22,722 nucleotides of DNA from an uncultured Pseudoxanthomonas sp. (GCA_937975725.1 CALJUL010000051.1:1-22722), one strand, 5' to 3'. Shown: positions 14,389 through 21,636, counted from the first letter of the stretch. Translations and numbers: made by a program. Notes: generated by a model not told the origin, from the letters alone.

Positions 14389-14917
14389 CGCCCTGCGGGG
14401 CCGGGACGCCGGCTGGTGCCTGCGCGCCAACCGCTGGGGCGAATGGCGTGGCGTACGCCGCTTCTTCGCCGCGGTCAGCCGGCTGGGCGACGGGGTGTTC
14501 TGGTACGTGCTGATGGCAGCACTGATCGTGGCCGACGGGCTGGACGGCCTGGCCGCCTCGGCGCACCTGGCCGCCACCGGCGTGATCGCACTGACGCTGT
14601 ACAAGCTACTGAAGCACTGGACGCGACGGCCGCGGCCGTTCGCCTCCGACGTGCGCATCCGCGCCTGGATCGCGCCGTTGGACGAGTTCAGCTTTCCTTC
14701 CGGGCACACGCTGCACGCGGTGGCCTTCACCCTGGTGGCGCTGGCGCACTACCCGATGCTGGCGCCGCTGCTGATCCCGTTCGCGGCCTGCGTGGCGGCC
14801 TCGCGCGTGGTGCTGGGCCTGCACTACCCCAGCGACGTGCTGGCGGCCACGGCCATCGGCTCGGCCCTTGCCGGCCTGTCGATCTGGCTGGTGCCGGGGG
14901 TGAGCCTGCTGGGCTGA
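14366..14917 (+). CDS. PAP2-family membrane phosphatase
   Basis: 183 residues with about five membrane segments. All three phosphatase motifs are intact: K83-X6-R90-P91, P111-S-G-H114, and S146-R147-X5-H153-X3-D157. Such enzymes dephosphorylate phosphatidic acid, phosphatidylglycerophosphate, undecaprenyl pyrophosphate or similar lipids at the membrane surface. GGAGA at 14354-14358 precedes the ATG, and the gene starts inside the end of the glycosyltransferase gene. The pairing suggests it processes a lipid phosphate connected with that transferase, which is inference. Confidence 0.9.
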   Translation: MRALPPRDALRGRDAGWCLRANRWGEWRGVRRFFAAVSRLGDGVFWYVLMAALIVADGLDGLAASAHLAATGVIALTLYKLLKHWTRRPRPFASDVRIRAWIAPLDEFSFPSGHTLHAVAFTLVALAHYPMLAPLLIPFAACVAASRVVLGLHYPSDVLAATAIGSALAGLSIWLVPGVSLLG

Positions 14918-14958
14918 GGGTCTGGCCCGTGCCATCCGAGGCAAGCACGCTTCACTCC

Positions 14959-14978
14959 GAGTAATTCATTAATTACTC
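14959..14978. promoter_or_regulatory. Perfect AT-rich palindrome, candidate operator
   Basis: GAGTAATT (14959-14966) and AATTACTC (14971-14978) are perfect inverted copies around CATT. It lies 14 bp upstream of the -35 of the membrane-protein/XRE operon. No T-run follows, so it looks more like a dimeric repressor site than a terminator for the PAP2 gene. The likely ligand is the XRE regulator encoded downstream. Confidence 0.5.
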
Positions 14979-15021
14979 AATGTTATAAATTATTGACATT
15001 AAGGAAAGCAAGACATACATT
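14979..15021 (+). promoter_or_regulatory. Strong sigma-70-like promoter with overlapping imperfect dyad
   Basis: A perfect -35 TTGACA (14993-14998), a 17-bp spacer and TACATT (15016-15021, 4 of 6) form the best promoter in the window. An imperfect dyad, AATGT (14979-14983) to ACATT (14996-15000), overlaps the -35, so a bound repressor would occlude RNA polymerase. In 14959-15000 only 8 of 42 bases are G or C, in sharp contrast to the surrounding genes. Confidence 0.65.
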
Positions 15022-15054
15022 TCTCTCCGTCCATCCACCACGGGGAGCACCACC

Positions 15055-15486
15055 ATGCTGTCGCGGGAACGGTTCGCCTGGGTCTGGCTGACGGCGCTGG
15101 CCGTCGTCTTCGGCCTGTACTTCGCCTACATATCGCTCAACGCCGGTGCCGTCGCCGCCATGCACATGGGGCAGCGCATCAGCCTGCTGGCGCTGGCCCT
15201 GGGGTCGCTGGGCGTCATCGCCGGGCTGACCGCGCTGCTGGGCCGCCAGCGCGAGGAGGACGGCACGCCGACGCCGATCGACGAGCGCGACCGGCAGATC
15301 GAAGCGCGCGCGTCGGTCTACGCGTACTACGTGCTGATGGCCGGCATCATCGTCGTGGGCTGCGTGATGCCCTTCACCACCGGCGGCTGGTCCATCGTGC
15401 ATGCCGCGCTGCTGGCGATCGCCGCGGCCGAATCCGTCCACTCCGGCCTGGTCATCCATGGCTACCGCCGAGGCTGGCATGCCTGA
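15055..15486 (+). CDS. Four-helix membrane protein paired with XRE regulator
   Basis: 143 residues with four predicted membrane helices (about 8-28, 42-62, 86-106, 112-135) and a charged cytoplasmic loop, DERDRQIEARA (77-87), leading into helix 3. That loop motif is typical of small DUF2178-like membrane proteins that commonly sit next to a 70-residue XRE regulator, as here. GGGGAG (15042-15047) precedes the ATG at 7 bp. It overlaps the regulator gene by 8 bp. Function is unknown; by the pairing it may be the regulated product or a signal-sensing partner. The family label is a resemblance. Confidence 0.75.
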   Translation: MLSRERFAWVWLTALAVVFGLYFAYISLNAGAVAAMHMGQRISLLALALGSLGVIAGLTALLGRQREEDGTPTPIDERDRQIEARASVYAYYVLMAGIIVVGCVMPFTTGGWSIVHAALLAIAAAESVHSGLVIHGYRRGWHA

Positions 15487-15691
15487 GGGCCGCATCAGCA
15501 ACCAGGTGCGCACGCTGCGCTTCCTGGCCGGCGAGATGACCCAGGCCGACCTGGGCAGGCGCGTGGGCGTGACCCGGCAGACCATCGCGGCGATCGAGGC
15601 CGGCAAGTATTCGCCGACGCTGGAATGCGCCTTCCGCATTGCCGAGGTGTTCGGCAAGCCGCTGGAAGAGGTGTTCCGCTGGGAGCGCTGA
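15479..15691 (+). CDS. Small XRE-family transcriptional regulator
   Basis: 70 residues, essentially a single Cro/CI-type helix-turn-helix: MTQADLGRRVGVTRQTIAAIEAG with the recognition helix near 32-40, then KYSPTLECAFRIAEVFGKPLEEVF. This is the short stand-alone type with no ligand domain. The ATG at 15479 overlaps the preceding gene by 8 bp and has GAGG (15470-15473) 5 bp upstream. It probably autoregulates the operon through the palindromes at 14959-15000. Confidence 0.9.
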   Translation: MPEGRISNQVRTLRFLAGEMTQADLGRRVGVTRQTIAAIEAGKYSPTLECAFRIAEVFGKPLEEVFRWER

Positions 15692-15711
15692 GCGGCCGCC
15701 TGTGCGGCCGC
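15692..15711. terminator. GC hairpin between convergent genes, candidate bidirectional terminator
   Basis: GCGGCCGC (15692-15699) and GCGGCCGC (15704-15711) form a perfect 8-bp stem with a CTGT loop in the 25 bp between the XRE gene stop and the oppositely oriented hydrolase stop. There is no T-run in either direction, so intrinsic termination is uncertain, but the position is what a shared 3' end needs. Confidence 0.42.
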
Positions 15712-15716
15712 ATCGC

Positions 15717-16601
15717 TCAGGCGAGGCGTTCCACCCGTGCGCGCACCAGCGCCGGCTGTAGCTGGGCCGGCCAATCGCGGTCGTTCGCCACCTGGGCCTC
15801 GGCGCGACTGCGTTCCAGCGCGCCGAGGTCGAGGTCGGCGATGGCCCACGCCTGCTCGCCCGCGGTCTGCGCGACGATGCCGTCGGCGGGCAGGCCGCGG
15901 TCCATTGGCGCGTAGAGGGCGGCCTCGCCGGTGTTGACGTCCAGCGCCGGGCTCCACGGCGCCTCGCCCGCGGTCACCGCCTGCGCCACGAACATCCGGT
16001 TCTCCAGCGCGCGCGCCAGGCAGCCCACGCGCACGCGGGTGGCGCCGGCCTCGGTGTGGGTGCAACTGGGCACCAGCAGCAGGCGCGCGCCGGCCTCGGC
16101 CTGCGCGCGCACCGGCAGCGGGAATTCGCTGTCGTAGCAGACGGCCACGCCCGCGCGCACGCCGTCGAGGTCGAACACCTTCAAGGCATCGCCGCCGTCG
16201 ATGGCGCCCAGCGCCTTCTCGAAGCCGGTCAGTTGCAGCTTGTCCTGCCACGCATGCGCGCCCTGCGGCGCGAACACGTCGCAGCGGTTGCGGTAGCGGC
16301 CGTCGCCCTGCGCCAGCAGGAAGGTGCCGGCCACCACGGACAGGTCCAGCGCCTGCGCCAGCCGCGCGTACAGCGCCAGCCAGTCGCCGCGGTACGCCTG
16401 GATCGCCGCCAGCGAAGCGTGCAGGTCGCCGCGCGTGGCCGCATCGAACGTGGCCGCCAGTTCCAGCGACAGGTATTCCGGCAACACCGCGATGCGCGCG
16501 CCGCGCGCCGCGGCCTCGCCCAGCACGCACGCCTGGCGTTCGGCAAAGGCGGCGAAATCGGCGGGCGCCTGGACCGGATACTTGGCGACGGCGACCTTCA
16601 T
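15717..16601 (-). CDS. Carbon-nitrogen hydrolase (nitrilase superfamily)
   Basis: 294 residues. The catalytic triad is clear: E42 in VLPEYLSLE, K121 in WQDKLQLTGFE, and nucleophile C155 in VAVCYDSEFP. Such enzymes cleave amide or nitrile C-N bonds in small molecules. The start (ATG at 16599-16601) overlaps the stop of the GNAT gene by 4 bp. In some bacteria, such as B. subtilis YhcX as I recall it, the same two domains occur as one fused protein. The substrate is unknown; the pairing suggests it acts on, or produces, an amide or amine handled by the acetyltransferase. Confidence 0.88.
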   Translation of the reverse strand: MKVAVAKYPVQAPADFAAFAERQACVLGEAAARGARIAVLPEYLSLELAATFDAATRGDLHASLAAIQAYRGDWLALYARLAQALDLSVVAGTFLLAQGDGRYRNRCDVFAPQGAHAWQDKLQLTGFEKALGAIDGGDALKVFDLDGVRAGVAVCYDSEFPLPVRAQAEAGARLLLVPSCTHTEAGATRVRVGCLARALENRMFVAQAVTAGEAPWSPALDVNTGEAALYAPMDRGLPADGIVAQTAGEQAWAIADLDLGALERSRAEAQVANDRDWPAQLQPALVRARVERLA

Positions 16602-17203
16602 GGCGCGGGCTCCAGCGGGCGCAGCCAGAACGTCAGCGCATGCTCCACTTCGCCGCGGCCGGTCTCGGCCCACGGCAGCCGCATCGTCATCCCCGGCCGG
16701 CGCACGTAGCCGCGCTTGCCCCAGAAGGCGTCGTTGTCCCGATGACCGGCCGGCCGGCGCGGATCGCCTTCGTCGCGGTCCACCGCGCAGAACGCAGTCC
16801 ACGCGAAGCGGCCCAGCGCGCGCGCATGCGCCTCGCGGCGGTCGAAGAAGGCATGGCCGATGCCGCGGCCGCGGTAGGCCGGCAGCAGCACCGATTCGCC
16901 GAAATAGAACACGCCTCCCGGCGCGATGTCCGAATCCTCGAACGGCCGGCGGAAAGCCTCGGCGTCGTCCGCCAGCGGCAGCCCGGTGGAGGCGCCCACC
17001 ACCTGCCCGTCCTGCATGGCCAGCACGAAGAGGCTGTCCGGCGAGGCGGCGTAGGCGGCCAGGTAGTCGCGCTCGTAGCCCGGGTCGCCTTCGTACAGAT
17101 AGGGCCAATCGCGGAACACCGCCACGCGCAGGCGCGCGACGTCGTCCAGCCAGGGCGCGATGTCCAGCCCGCGGAAAAGGCCGATGGTATGCGTCGGAGT
17201 CAT
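16598..17203 (-). CDS. GNAT-family N-acetyltransferase
   Basis: 201 residues. The acetyl-CoA pyrophosphate-binding segment YRGRGIGHAFFDRR lies near 109-122, after the beta-4 strand FYFGESVLLP. The C-terminal beta-bulge region includes DNDAFWGKRGY, the usual 'FY-x-x-x-GF'-like end motif. It acetylates a small amine or protein whose identity cannot be told here. The gene is followed, with a 4-bp overlap, by the nitrilase-family hydrolase, and lies 46 bp after the unknown gene behind creD, so it may be at the end of the cre transcript. Confidence 0.87.
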   Translation of the reverse strand: MTPTHTIGLFRGLDIAPWLDDVARLRVAVFRDWPYLYEGDPGYERDYLAAYAASPDSLFVLAMQDGQVVGASTGLPLADDAEAFRRPFEDSDIAPGGVFYFGESVLLPAYRGRGIGHAFFDRREAHARALGRFAWTAFCAVDRDEGDPRRPAGHRDNDAFWGKRGYVRRPGMTMRLPWAETGRGEVEHALTFWLRPLEPAP

Positions 17204-17249
17204 GGCCGAACTCTAGCGCAGGCCATCGGCCGGACGAAGCGCGCGGCGC

Positions 17250-17813
17250 TCAGTCCCACCAGCTATAGACCACCAGGCGCTCGTCCGGCAGCACCACCAG
17301 CCAGGCGCGGCCGGTGGTCGTGCGGGTGTAGTACGCGCCGTCGCGCCACGCCGTGGACAGGCGCCGGCGCATGCCCGCGCCGACGTCCACGTGGGCCACG
17401 CCGGGCCACAGGCCGGAACCGGTCTCGGTGCGGCTCCACGCTTCCGGCAGCGGCGAGCGCCGCCAAGGGTCGTAGTGCGCGGGCCCGCGCCGCGACAGCG
17501 CGCCGCGCGAGGTGGTGGCGCCCTCGAAATAGGCCAGCCCCTGCCGCCCGATGGCGGCGGCCGACTGGTCCGAGAGTTCCAGCACCACCGCCCCGTGCGA
17601 TTCGCAGCGCAGCAGCAGGCCGAACAACATGCATTGCAGTTGCCCCGGCGACATCGCGAACCGCTGCATGCCGGAGGTCTCGACCGCCGCCGGCAGCAGT
17701 TGCTGCGCGCGGTGGTAGATGCGCACCCGGTTCATCGTCCACCCCAGCGCGGCCAGGGCGAACACGGCCGCCAGCGCAACCCGACCGGACCGCCGGCGCC
17801 GTGCCCGCGGCAT
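17250..17813 (-). CDS. Membrane-anchored protein of unknown function, coupled to creD
   Basis: 187 residues with an Arg-rich N-terminus and one membrane anchor (about 11-27), so the remainder is probably periplasmic. The body has no motif I recognise; it is Trp- and Arg-rich near the end (RAWLVVLPDERLVVYSWWD), suggesting a small beta-rich domain. It starts 3 bp after the creD stop, which implies co-translation and a role tied to CreD or the Cre regulon. It does not resemble CreA. Coding is supported by spacing and by the hydrophobic anchor. Confidence 0.65.
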   Translation of the reverse strand: MPRARRRRSGRVALAAVFALAALGWTMNRVRIYHRAQQLLPAAVETSGMQRFAMSPGQLQCMLFGLLLRCESHGAVVLELSDQSAAAIGRQGLAYFEGATTSRGALSRRGPAHYDPWRRSPLPEAWSRTETGSGLWPGVAHVDVGAGMRRRLSTAWRDGAYYTRTTTGRAWLVVLPDERLVVYSWWD

Positions 17814-17816
17814 GGC

Positions 17817-19190
17817 TCAGCGCAGCTCCGTGCCCAGCGCATACCAGTCCACCTTGCGGGTGACCCACATGATCACGGCCAGGATGCCGAACAGCAGCAG
17901 CGAGCCCATCAGCAGCGCGTTGTTCTCGGACTTGAGCAGGATGTAGAGCACGCCGTACAGCGCCGTCAGCATGGCCGCGAAGCCGGCCGCGCGCAGGCGG
18001 CTGCGCAGCACCCCGGACAGGTAGAAACCCTGCAACCCGATGCACGCCGCCGCCGAGACCAGATACGCCTGCCAGAACGCGATGTGCTCGGACAGGCTGA
18101 GCAGCAGCAGGAAGAAGATCGCCAGCGCCAGCCCGACCAGCAGGTATTGCAGCGGATGGATCGGCAGGCGCTTGATCAGCTCGAACAGGGCGAAGCCGAC
18201 GAAGGTCAGCACCACGAACAGGATGCCGTACTTGGTGGCGCGGTCGACCTGGGTATACACGTCCACGGTGTCGGCCAGGCTCACCACGGCGCTGTCGATG
18301 GCGGTATCGCCGACTTCATCGGCCCCGTAGCCGGCCGGCGACATGCGCAGCGAGGGCGGGCTGGTCAGCCTGCCGGACGCGGCTTCGAGCTGGCTCTGCG
18401 CGGCGCTGGCCAGCGAGGAGACCCGCCAGCGCGCGCTGAAGCCCGTGTCGTCCAGGGTCTTGTCGTTCGGCAGGAAACGGCCGCCGAACAACGGCTGCCG
18501 CCAGGACGAGCGGATCGCGATGTCGTTGCTGTCGGCGATCGGCGCCACGCCCAGCGTCTGCGTGCCGGCCAGTGCCATCTCCAGGTGCACGGTGCTGGCC
18601 GGCAGCGCGCCGCCCTCCGCGTCCAGCGGCGCGTGGATGCCTTCCATGCGCGCGGACAGCGCGCCCGCGCCGGCGGCCAGCGGGCGCGGCACGCCGTCGA
18701 CCTGCAACGCCGGCGTGCCGACCAGCCCGCGCACGTCGGCCATGCCCACCACCACGTAGGGCCGGCCGTAGCTGCGGCCGTCGGCCTGTGGCGGTTGGAA
18801 CGCCGCGAAGCCAGCCTTCATCGCCGCCCTCCATTCGTATACGTTGACGGTGTACAGGCCGATGCGGCGCTCGCCCGGTTGCAATGTGCCTTCCACCACC
18901 AGGGTCGCCGGCGTCTGCAACACATAGCCTTCCTTCACGTCACGGCGCGTTTCCGGCGTGCCATCCTCCTTGAAGGCGTTGACCAGGCGCTCCTCGCGCC
19001 AGGGCACGACCCGCAGCGGGCCGACCACCTGCTGCGCTCCGGCCATGCTCTGCGAGACCCGCGCCTCGGCCTGGCTGCGGTAGCGTTCGCGGTCGTGGAC
19101 GACGCCGCCGATCATCATCAGCGGAATGAGCAGCAGCAGGACCAGCCCGCCGACGGTGAGGAAACGCAACAACAGCTTCAATGACTTCAT
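17817..19190 (-). CDS. creD: Inner membrane protein CreD
   Basis: 457 residues matching E. coli CreD in layout. There is one N-terminal membrane helix (about 10-31), a large periplasmic domain with RRIGLYTVNVYEWRAAMKAGF and FGGRFLPNDKTLDDTGFSARWRVSS, then TDRATKYGI-like VDRATKYGILFVVLTF leading into a cluster of C-terminal helices (about 320-450) that includes HPLQYLLVGLALAIFFLLLLSLSEH. CreD is the main target of CreBC, and its overproduction alters envelope integrity and colicin or beta-lactam response in other species. The ATG at 19190 (MKSLKLLLRF) is preferred over the ATG 10 codons earlier. A cre-tag-like site lies 66 bp upstream. Confidence 0.94.
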   Translation of the reverse strand: MKSLKLLLRFLTVGGLVLLLLIPLMMIGGVVHDRERYRSQAEARVSQSMAGAQQVVGPLRVVPWREERLVNAFKEDGTPETRRDVKEGYVLQTPATLVVEGTLQPGERRIGLYTVNVYEWRAAMKAGFAAFQPPQADGRSYGRPYVVVGMADVRGLVGTPALQVDGVPRPLAAGAGALSARMEGIHAPLDAEGGALPASTVHLEMALAGTQTLGVAPIADSNDIAIRSSWRQPLFGGRFLPNDKTLDDTGFSARWRVSSLASAAQSQLEAASGRLTSPPSLRMSPAGYGADEVGDTAIDSAVVSLADTVDVYTQVDRATKYGILFVVLTFVGFALFELIKRLPIHPLQYLLVGLALAIFFLLLLSLSEHIAFWQAYLVSAAACIGLQGFYLSGVLRSRLRAAGFAAMLTALYGVLYILLKSENNALLMGSLLLFGILAVIMWVTRKVDWYALGTELR

Positions 19191-19256
19191 GTCGATGCCC
19201 CGGTTGGATACGCGGTGCATCGTCCGCCGGCTCCGTGCAACCGGCGGGGAGCGTGT

Positions 19257-19272
19257 TTGAAGGCTGTGTGAA
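19257..19272 (-). promoter_or_regulatory. Near-consensus CreB-binding site (cre tag) upstream of creD
   Basis: On the minus strand TTCAC, six bases (ACAGCC), then TTCAA. The cre tag defined in E. coli is TTCAC-N6-TTCAC, so 9 of 10 specified bases match. It is oriented towards creD and ends 66 bp before its start, within the 291-bp gap after creC. This supports direct CreB control of creD from its own promoter. Confidence 0.6.
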
Positions 19273-19381
19273 GTGCGGGTGCCACCCTCCCCGCAGCGGG
19301 TTCCGTCATCCGGCGAAGCGCCTTTCGACAGTCTGAGGATCGGTCGTGGCGCAAGCCGACGACCACAGACCCGACCATCCC

Positions 19382-19449
19382 CTGCAGGAGGGCTTCAGCC
19401 CCGACAGGCGGACCGGGAAAGCCGTCGGGGCTGGAGCCCCCTCCTGCAG
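19382..19449. repeat. REP-like long inverted repeat between creC and creD
   Basis: Arms 19382-19405 and 19424-19449 are near-perfect inverted copies (CTGCAGGAGGG..., differing by a 2-bp bulge and one mismatch) around an 18-nt loop. The arms contain the pattern AGGAG-GCTTCAGCC-CGAC, which I associate with abundant REP-type stem-loops of xanthomonads and pseudomonads. As RNA it would form a very stable hairpin 32 nt after creC, able to protect the creBC mRNA 3' end or reduce read-through into creD. Confidence 0.72.
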
Positions 19450-19481
19450 CCTCCGGCCGCCTGCCCCTGTCGCCTCGGCGC

Positions 19482-20921
19482 TCAGACCACCGGCAGCGTC
19501 AGCACCGCTTCCGCACCGCCGCCGGGGCGGTTGCGCAGCGCGACCTCGCCGCCATGCAGGCGCATCACCTCGCGCACGAACGGCAGGCCCAGGCCGGAAC
19601 TGCGCTGGCCGTTGCCCGGCCGCGGCAGCGAATAGAAACGCTCGAACACGCGCTCCTGCGCGTAGTCCGGCACCCCGGGCCCCCGGTCGCGGACGAAGAA
19701 TTGCACCTGCCCGTCCGCGGCCTCGACCGCCAGTTCCACCGTGCCGCCCGGCGGCGAGAAGGCGATGGCGTTGTCCAGCAGGTTGGCCAGCGCGCGGCGC
19801 AGCAGGAAGGCATCGCCCTCCACCGCCCACGCACCGGCCGGCGGCACCCGCACCACCTCCACGCCCTGCGGGGTGAGTTCGGTTTCCCGCCCCTGCACGG
19901 CCTGCTCGGCCAGCGCCGCGGCATCGACCCGCTCGCGCTTCTGCAGCCAGCCGTGCTGTTCCACTTCGGCCAGCGCCAGCAGCTTGTCGATGGTCTCGGT
20001 GAGGCGCTGCTCCTGCGCCTGGATGTTGCGGGCGAAGCGCCGGCGGTCCTCTTCCGGCAGCGGTTCCTGCAACAGTTCCGCCGCGCCGCGGATGGCCGCC
20101 AGCGGGCTCTTCATCTCGTGGGTCAGCGACTGCACGTACTGCTCCACGTAGGCCTTGCCTTCCAGCTTGCGCCGCATCGCCTCGATCGCGCAGCCCAGGT
20201 CGCCGATCTCGTCGCGGCGCGGCCGCGGCGGCGGCGCGGGCTCGCCGGCGCTGACCGCCTGCGCATAGCGGTTGAGCCCGCCGATGCCGCGCACCAGCCA
20301 CCAGGTCATCAGCACGCCGATCAGCGCCGAGATGCCGATCAGCCACGCGCCGCGCAGCAGGATGCTGCGCTGGCTGGCGACGATGAAGGGCTCGATGCTG
20401 CGGTTGGGCTGGGACAGCGTGAGCACGCCGAGCAGCGTGCCGGGCGCGTCCGGGTCGTACACCGGCGCGGCCACGTGCATCACCGTGTTGTCCGGGTCGC
20501 CCGGCGACTCCGGGCTGGAGCGCGCGCCGTACTCGCCGCGCAGGGTGCGGTAGACGTCGTTCCAGCGCGAGTTGTCGCGCCCCACGTCGCGCCCCTGCGA
20601 GTCGAACACCACCCGCCCGCGGACGTCGGTCACGGTGACGCGGTAGTCCACCGTGCGCTTGTGGAAGCGCCACACCCACGCCTTGGGATCGCGCTGCTGC
20701 GCGCGGGCGACGTCGGCGGCGAAGGCGCCGTCGGCGATGCGGCCGGCCTTGAGGTCGGCCGCGGCGATCTCGGCCAGCATGTTGGCCGCGTCCACCAGGG
20801 TGGATTCCATCGCCTGGCGCACGCCCGGCTTGACCTCGTTGACGAACACCCGCATCACGAAGAAGGCGGCGATGCCCACGATCAGGAAGAAGCCAAGGAC
20901 GAGCTTGAGCCCGAGCCGCAC
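19482..20921 (-). CDS. creC: Sensor histidine kinase CreC
   Basis: 479 residues (E. coli 474), matching CreC along its length. TM1 is about 5-23 (LGLKLVLGFFLIVGIAAFFV) and is followed by the CreC hallmark VNEVKPGVRQAMESTL. The periplasmic sensor has DNSRWNDVYRTLRGEYGARS and VMHVAAPVYD, TM2 spans about 189-209, and a HAMP follows. Phospho-acceptor H268 is in SLTHEMKSPLAAIRGAAE, N384 in NLLDNAIAFSP, G1 is DRGPGVPD and G2 SSGLGLPFV. It responds to carbon source and growth conditions; its old name PhoM reflects phosphorylation of PhoB in phoR mutants. The GTG start lies 1 bp after the creB stop, so the two are coupled. Confidence 0.95.
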   Translation of the reverse strand: MRLGLKLVLGFFLIVGIAAFFVMRVFVNEVKPGVRQAMESTLVDAANMLAEIAAADLKAGRIADGAFAADVARAQQRDPKAWVWRFHKRTVDYRVTVTDVRGRVVFDSQGRDVGRDNSRWNDVYRTLRGEYGARSSPESPGDPDNTVMHVAAPVYDPDAPGTLLGVLTLSQPNRSIEPFIVASQRSILLRGAWLIGISALIGVLMTWWLVRGIGGLNRYAQAVSAGEPAPPPRPRRDEIGDLGCAIEAMRRKLEGKAYVEQYVQSLTHEMKSPLAAIRGAAELLQEPLPEEDRRRFARNIQAQEQRLTETIDKLLALAEVEQHGWLQKRERVDAAALAEQAVQGRETELTPQGVEVVRVPPAGAWAVEGDAFLLRRALANLLDNAIAFSPPGGTVELAVEAADGQVQFFVRDRGPGVPDYAQERVFERFYSLPRPGNGQRSSGLGLPFVREVMRLHGGEVALRNRPGGGAEAVLTLPVV

Positions 20922-20922
20922 G

Positions 20923-21630
20923 TCAGGCCTCGATCGCGTAGCCCAGGCCGCGATGGGTGCGGATCGGGTCCCGGTCGGCGCCGGCCGCGCGCAGCTTGGC
21001 GCGCAGCGTCTTGACGTGGGTGTCCACGGTACGGTCGGCACTGTCGGCGTCGCTGTCCCAGCCGCGATCCATCAGTTGCGCGCGGCTGAGGATGGCGCCG
21101 GGGCGCTGCAGCAGCGCGTCCAGCAGCGCGTATTCGTAGCGGGTGAGGTCCAGCGGCTGCTCGCGGTAGCGGATGCGGTGGCCTTCGCGGTCGATGGCGA
21201 AGGCGCCGCGCCGCGTCCAGCCGCCGGCCGCGGCCGGCGTGCCCGCCGCCGCGCCGGACGACGGCCGGCGCAGGCGCGCGCGCACCCGCGCCACCAGCTC
21301 GCGCGGCGAGAACGGCTTGGCCATGTAGTCGTCCGCGCCCAGTTCCAGCCCCAGCACGCGGTCGATCTCGTCGTTGCGCGCGGTCAGGAAGATCACCGGC
21401 ACATCGCTGGCGGCGCGCAGTTCCCGGCACACGTCGAAGCCGCTGCCGTCGGGCAGGCCCACGTCCAGCACCACCACGTCGATGCCGCCGGCCCGCACCC
21501 GCGGCACCACTTCGCGGCCGAGCAGGCAGTGCTCGGCCTCCAGGCCCTCGCTGCGCAGGGCATAGAGCACGGCATCGGCGATGGCGGGTTCGTCTTCGGC
21601 AATCAGTACGCGCGGCATGGCGCGCAGCAT
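20923..21630 (-). CDS. creB: Response regulator CreB
   Basis: OmpR/PhoB-class regulator of 235 residues from ATG 21630, or 231 from ATG 21618 (MPRVLIAEDE). Receiver acidic pair E-D near residue 12-13, phospho-acceptor Asp in VVVLDVGLPDGSGFD, the switch Thr in FLTARND and Lys in AKPFSPREL are all present. The winged-helix end RTVDTHVKTLRAKLRAAG...THRGLGYAIEA is CreB-like, including the T-H-x-K-T-L-R-A-K recognition segment. AAGGA 8 bp before 21630 favours the longer form; conservation favours 21618. Its 5' end faces rlmJ across 18 bp. Confidence 0.94.
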   Translation of the reverse strand: MLRAMPRVLIAEDEPAIADAVLYALRSEGLEAEHCLLGREVVPRVRAGGIDVVVLDVGLPDGSGFDVCRELRAASDVPVIFLTARNDEIDRVLGLELGADDYMAKPFSPRELVARVRARLRRPSSGAAAGTPAAAGGWTRRGAFAIDREGHRIRYREQPLDLTRYEYALLDALLQRPGAILSRAQLMDRGWDSDADSADRTVDTHVKTLRAKLRAAGADRDPIRTHRGLGYAIEA

Positions 21631-21636
21631 ACCGGC

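Noticed and set aside
14959..14978. Palindrome as Rho-independent terminator of the PAP2 gene
   Set aside because: The stem is AT-rich and weak and no T-run follows; an operator role fits better.
15717..17108. One long minus-strand frame that could look like a fused two-domain GNAT/nitrilase protein
   Set aside because: Upstream of the nitrilase ATG this frame is an out-of-frame reading of the GNAT gene (Arg/Ala/Gly rich). The real GNAT lies in another frame, so they are separate overlapping genes.
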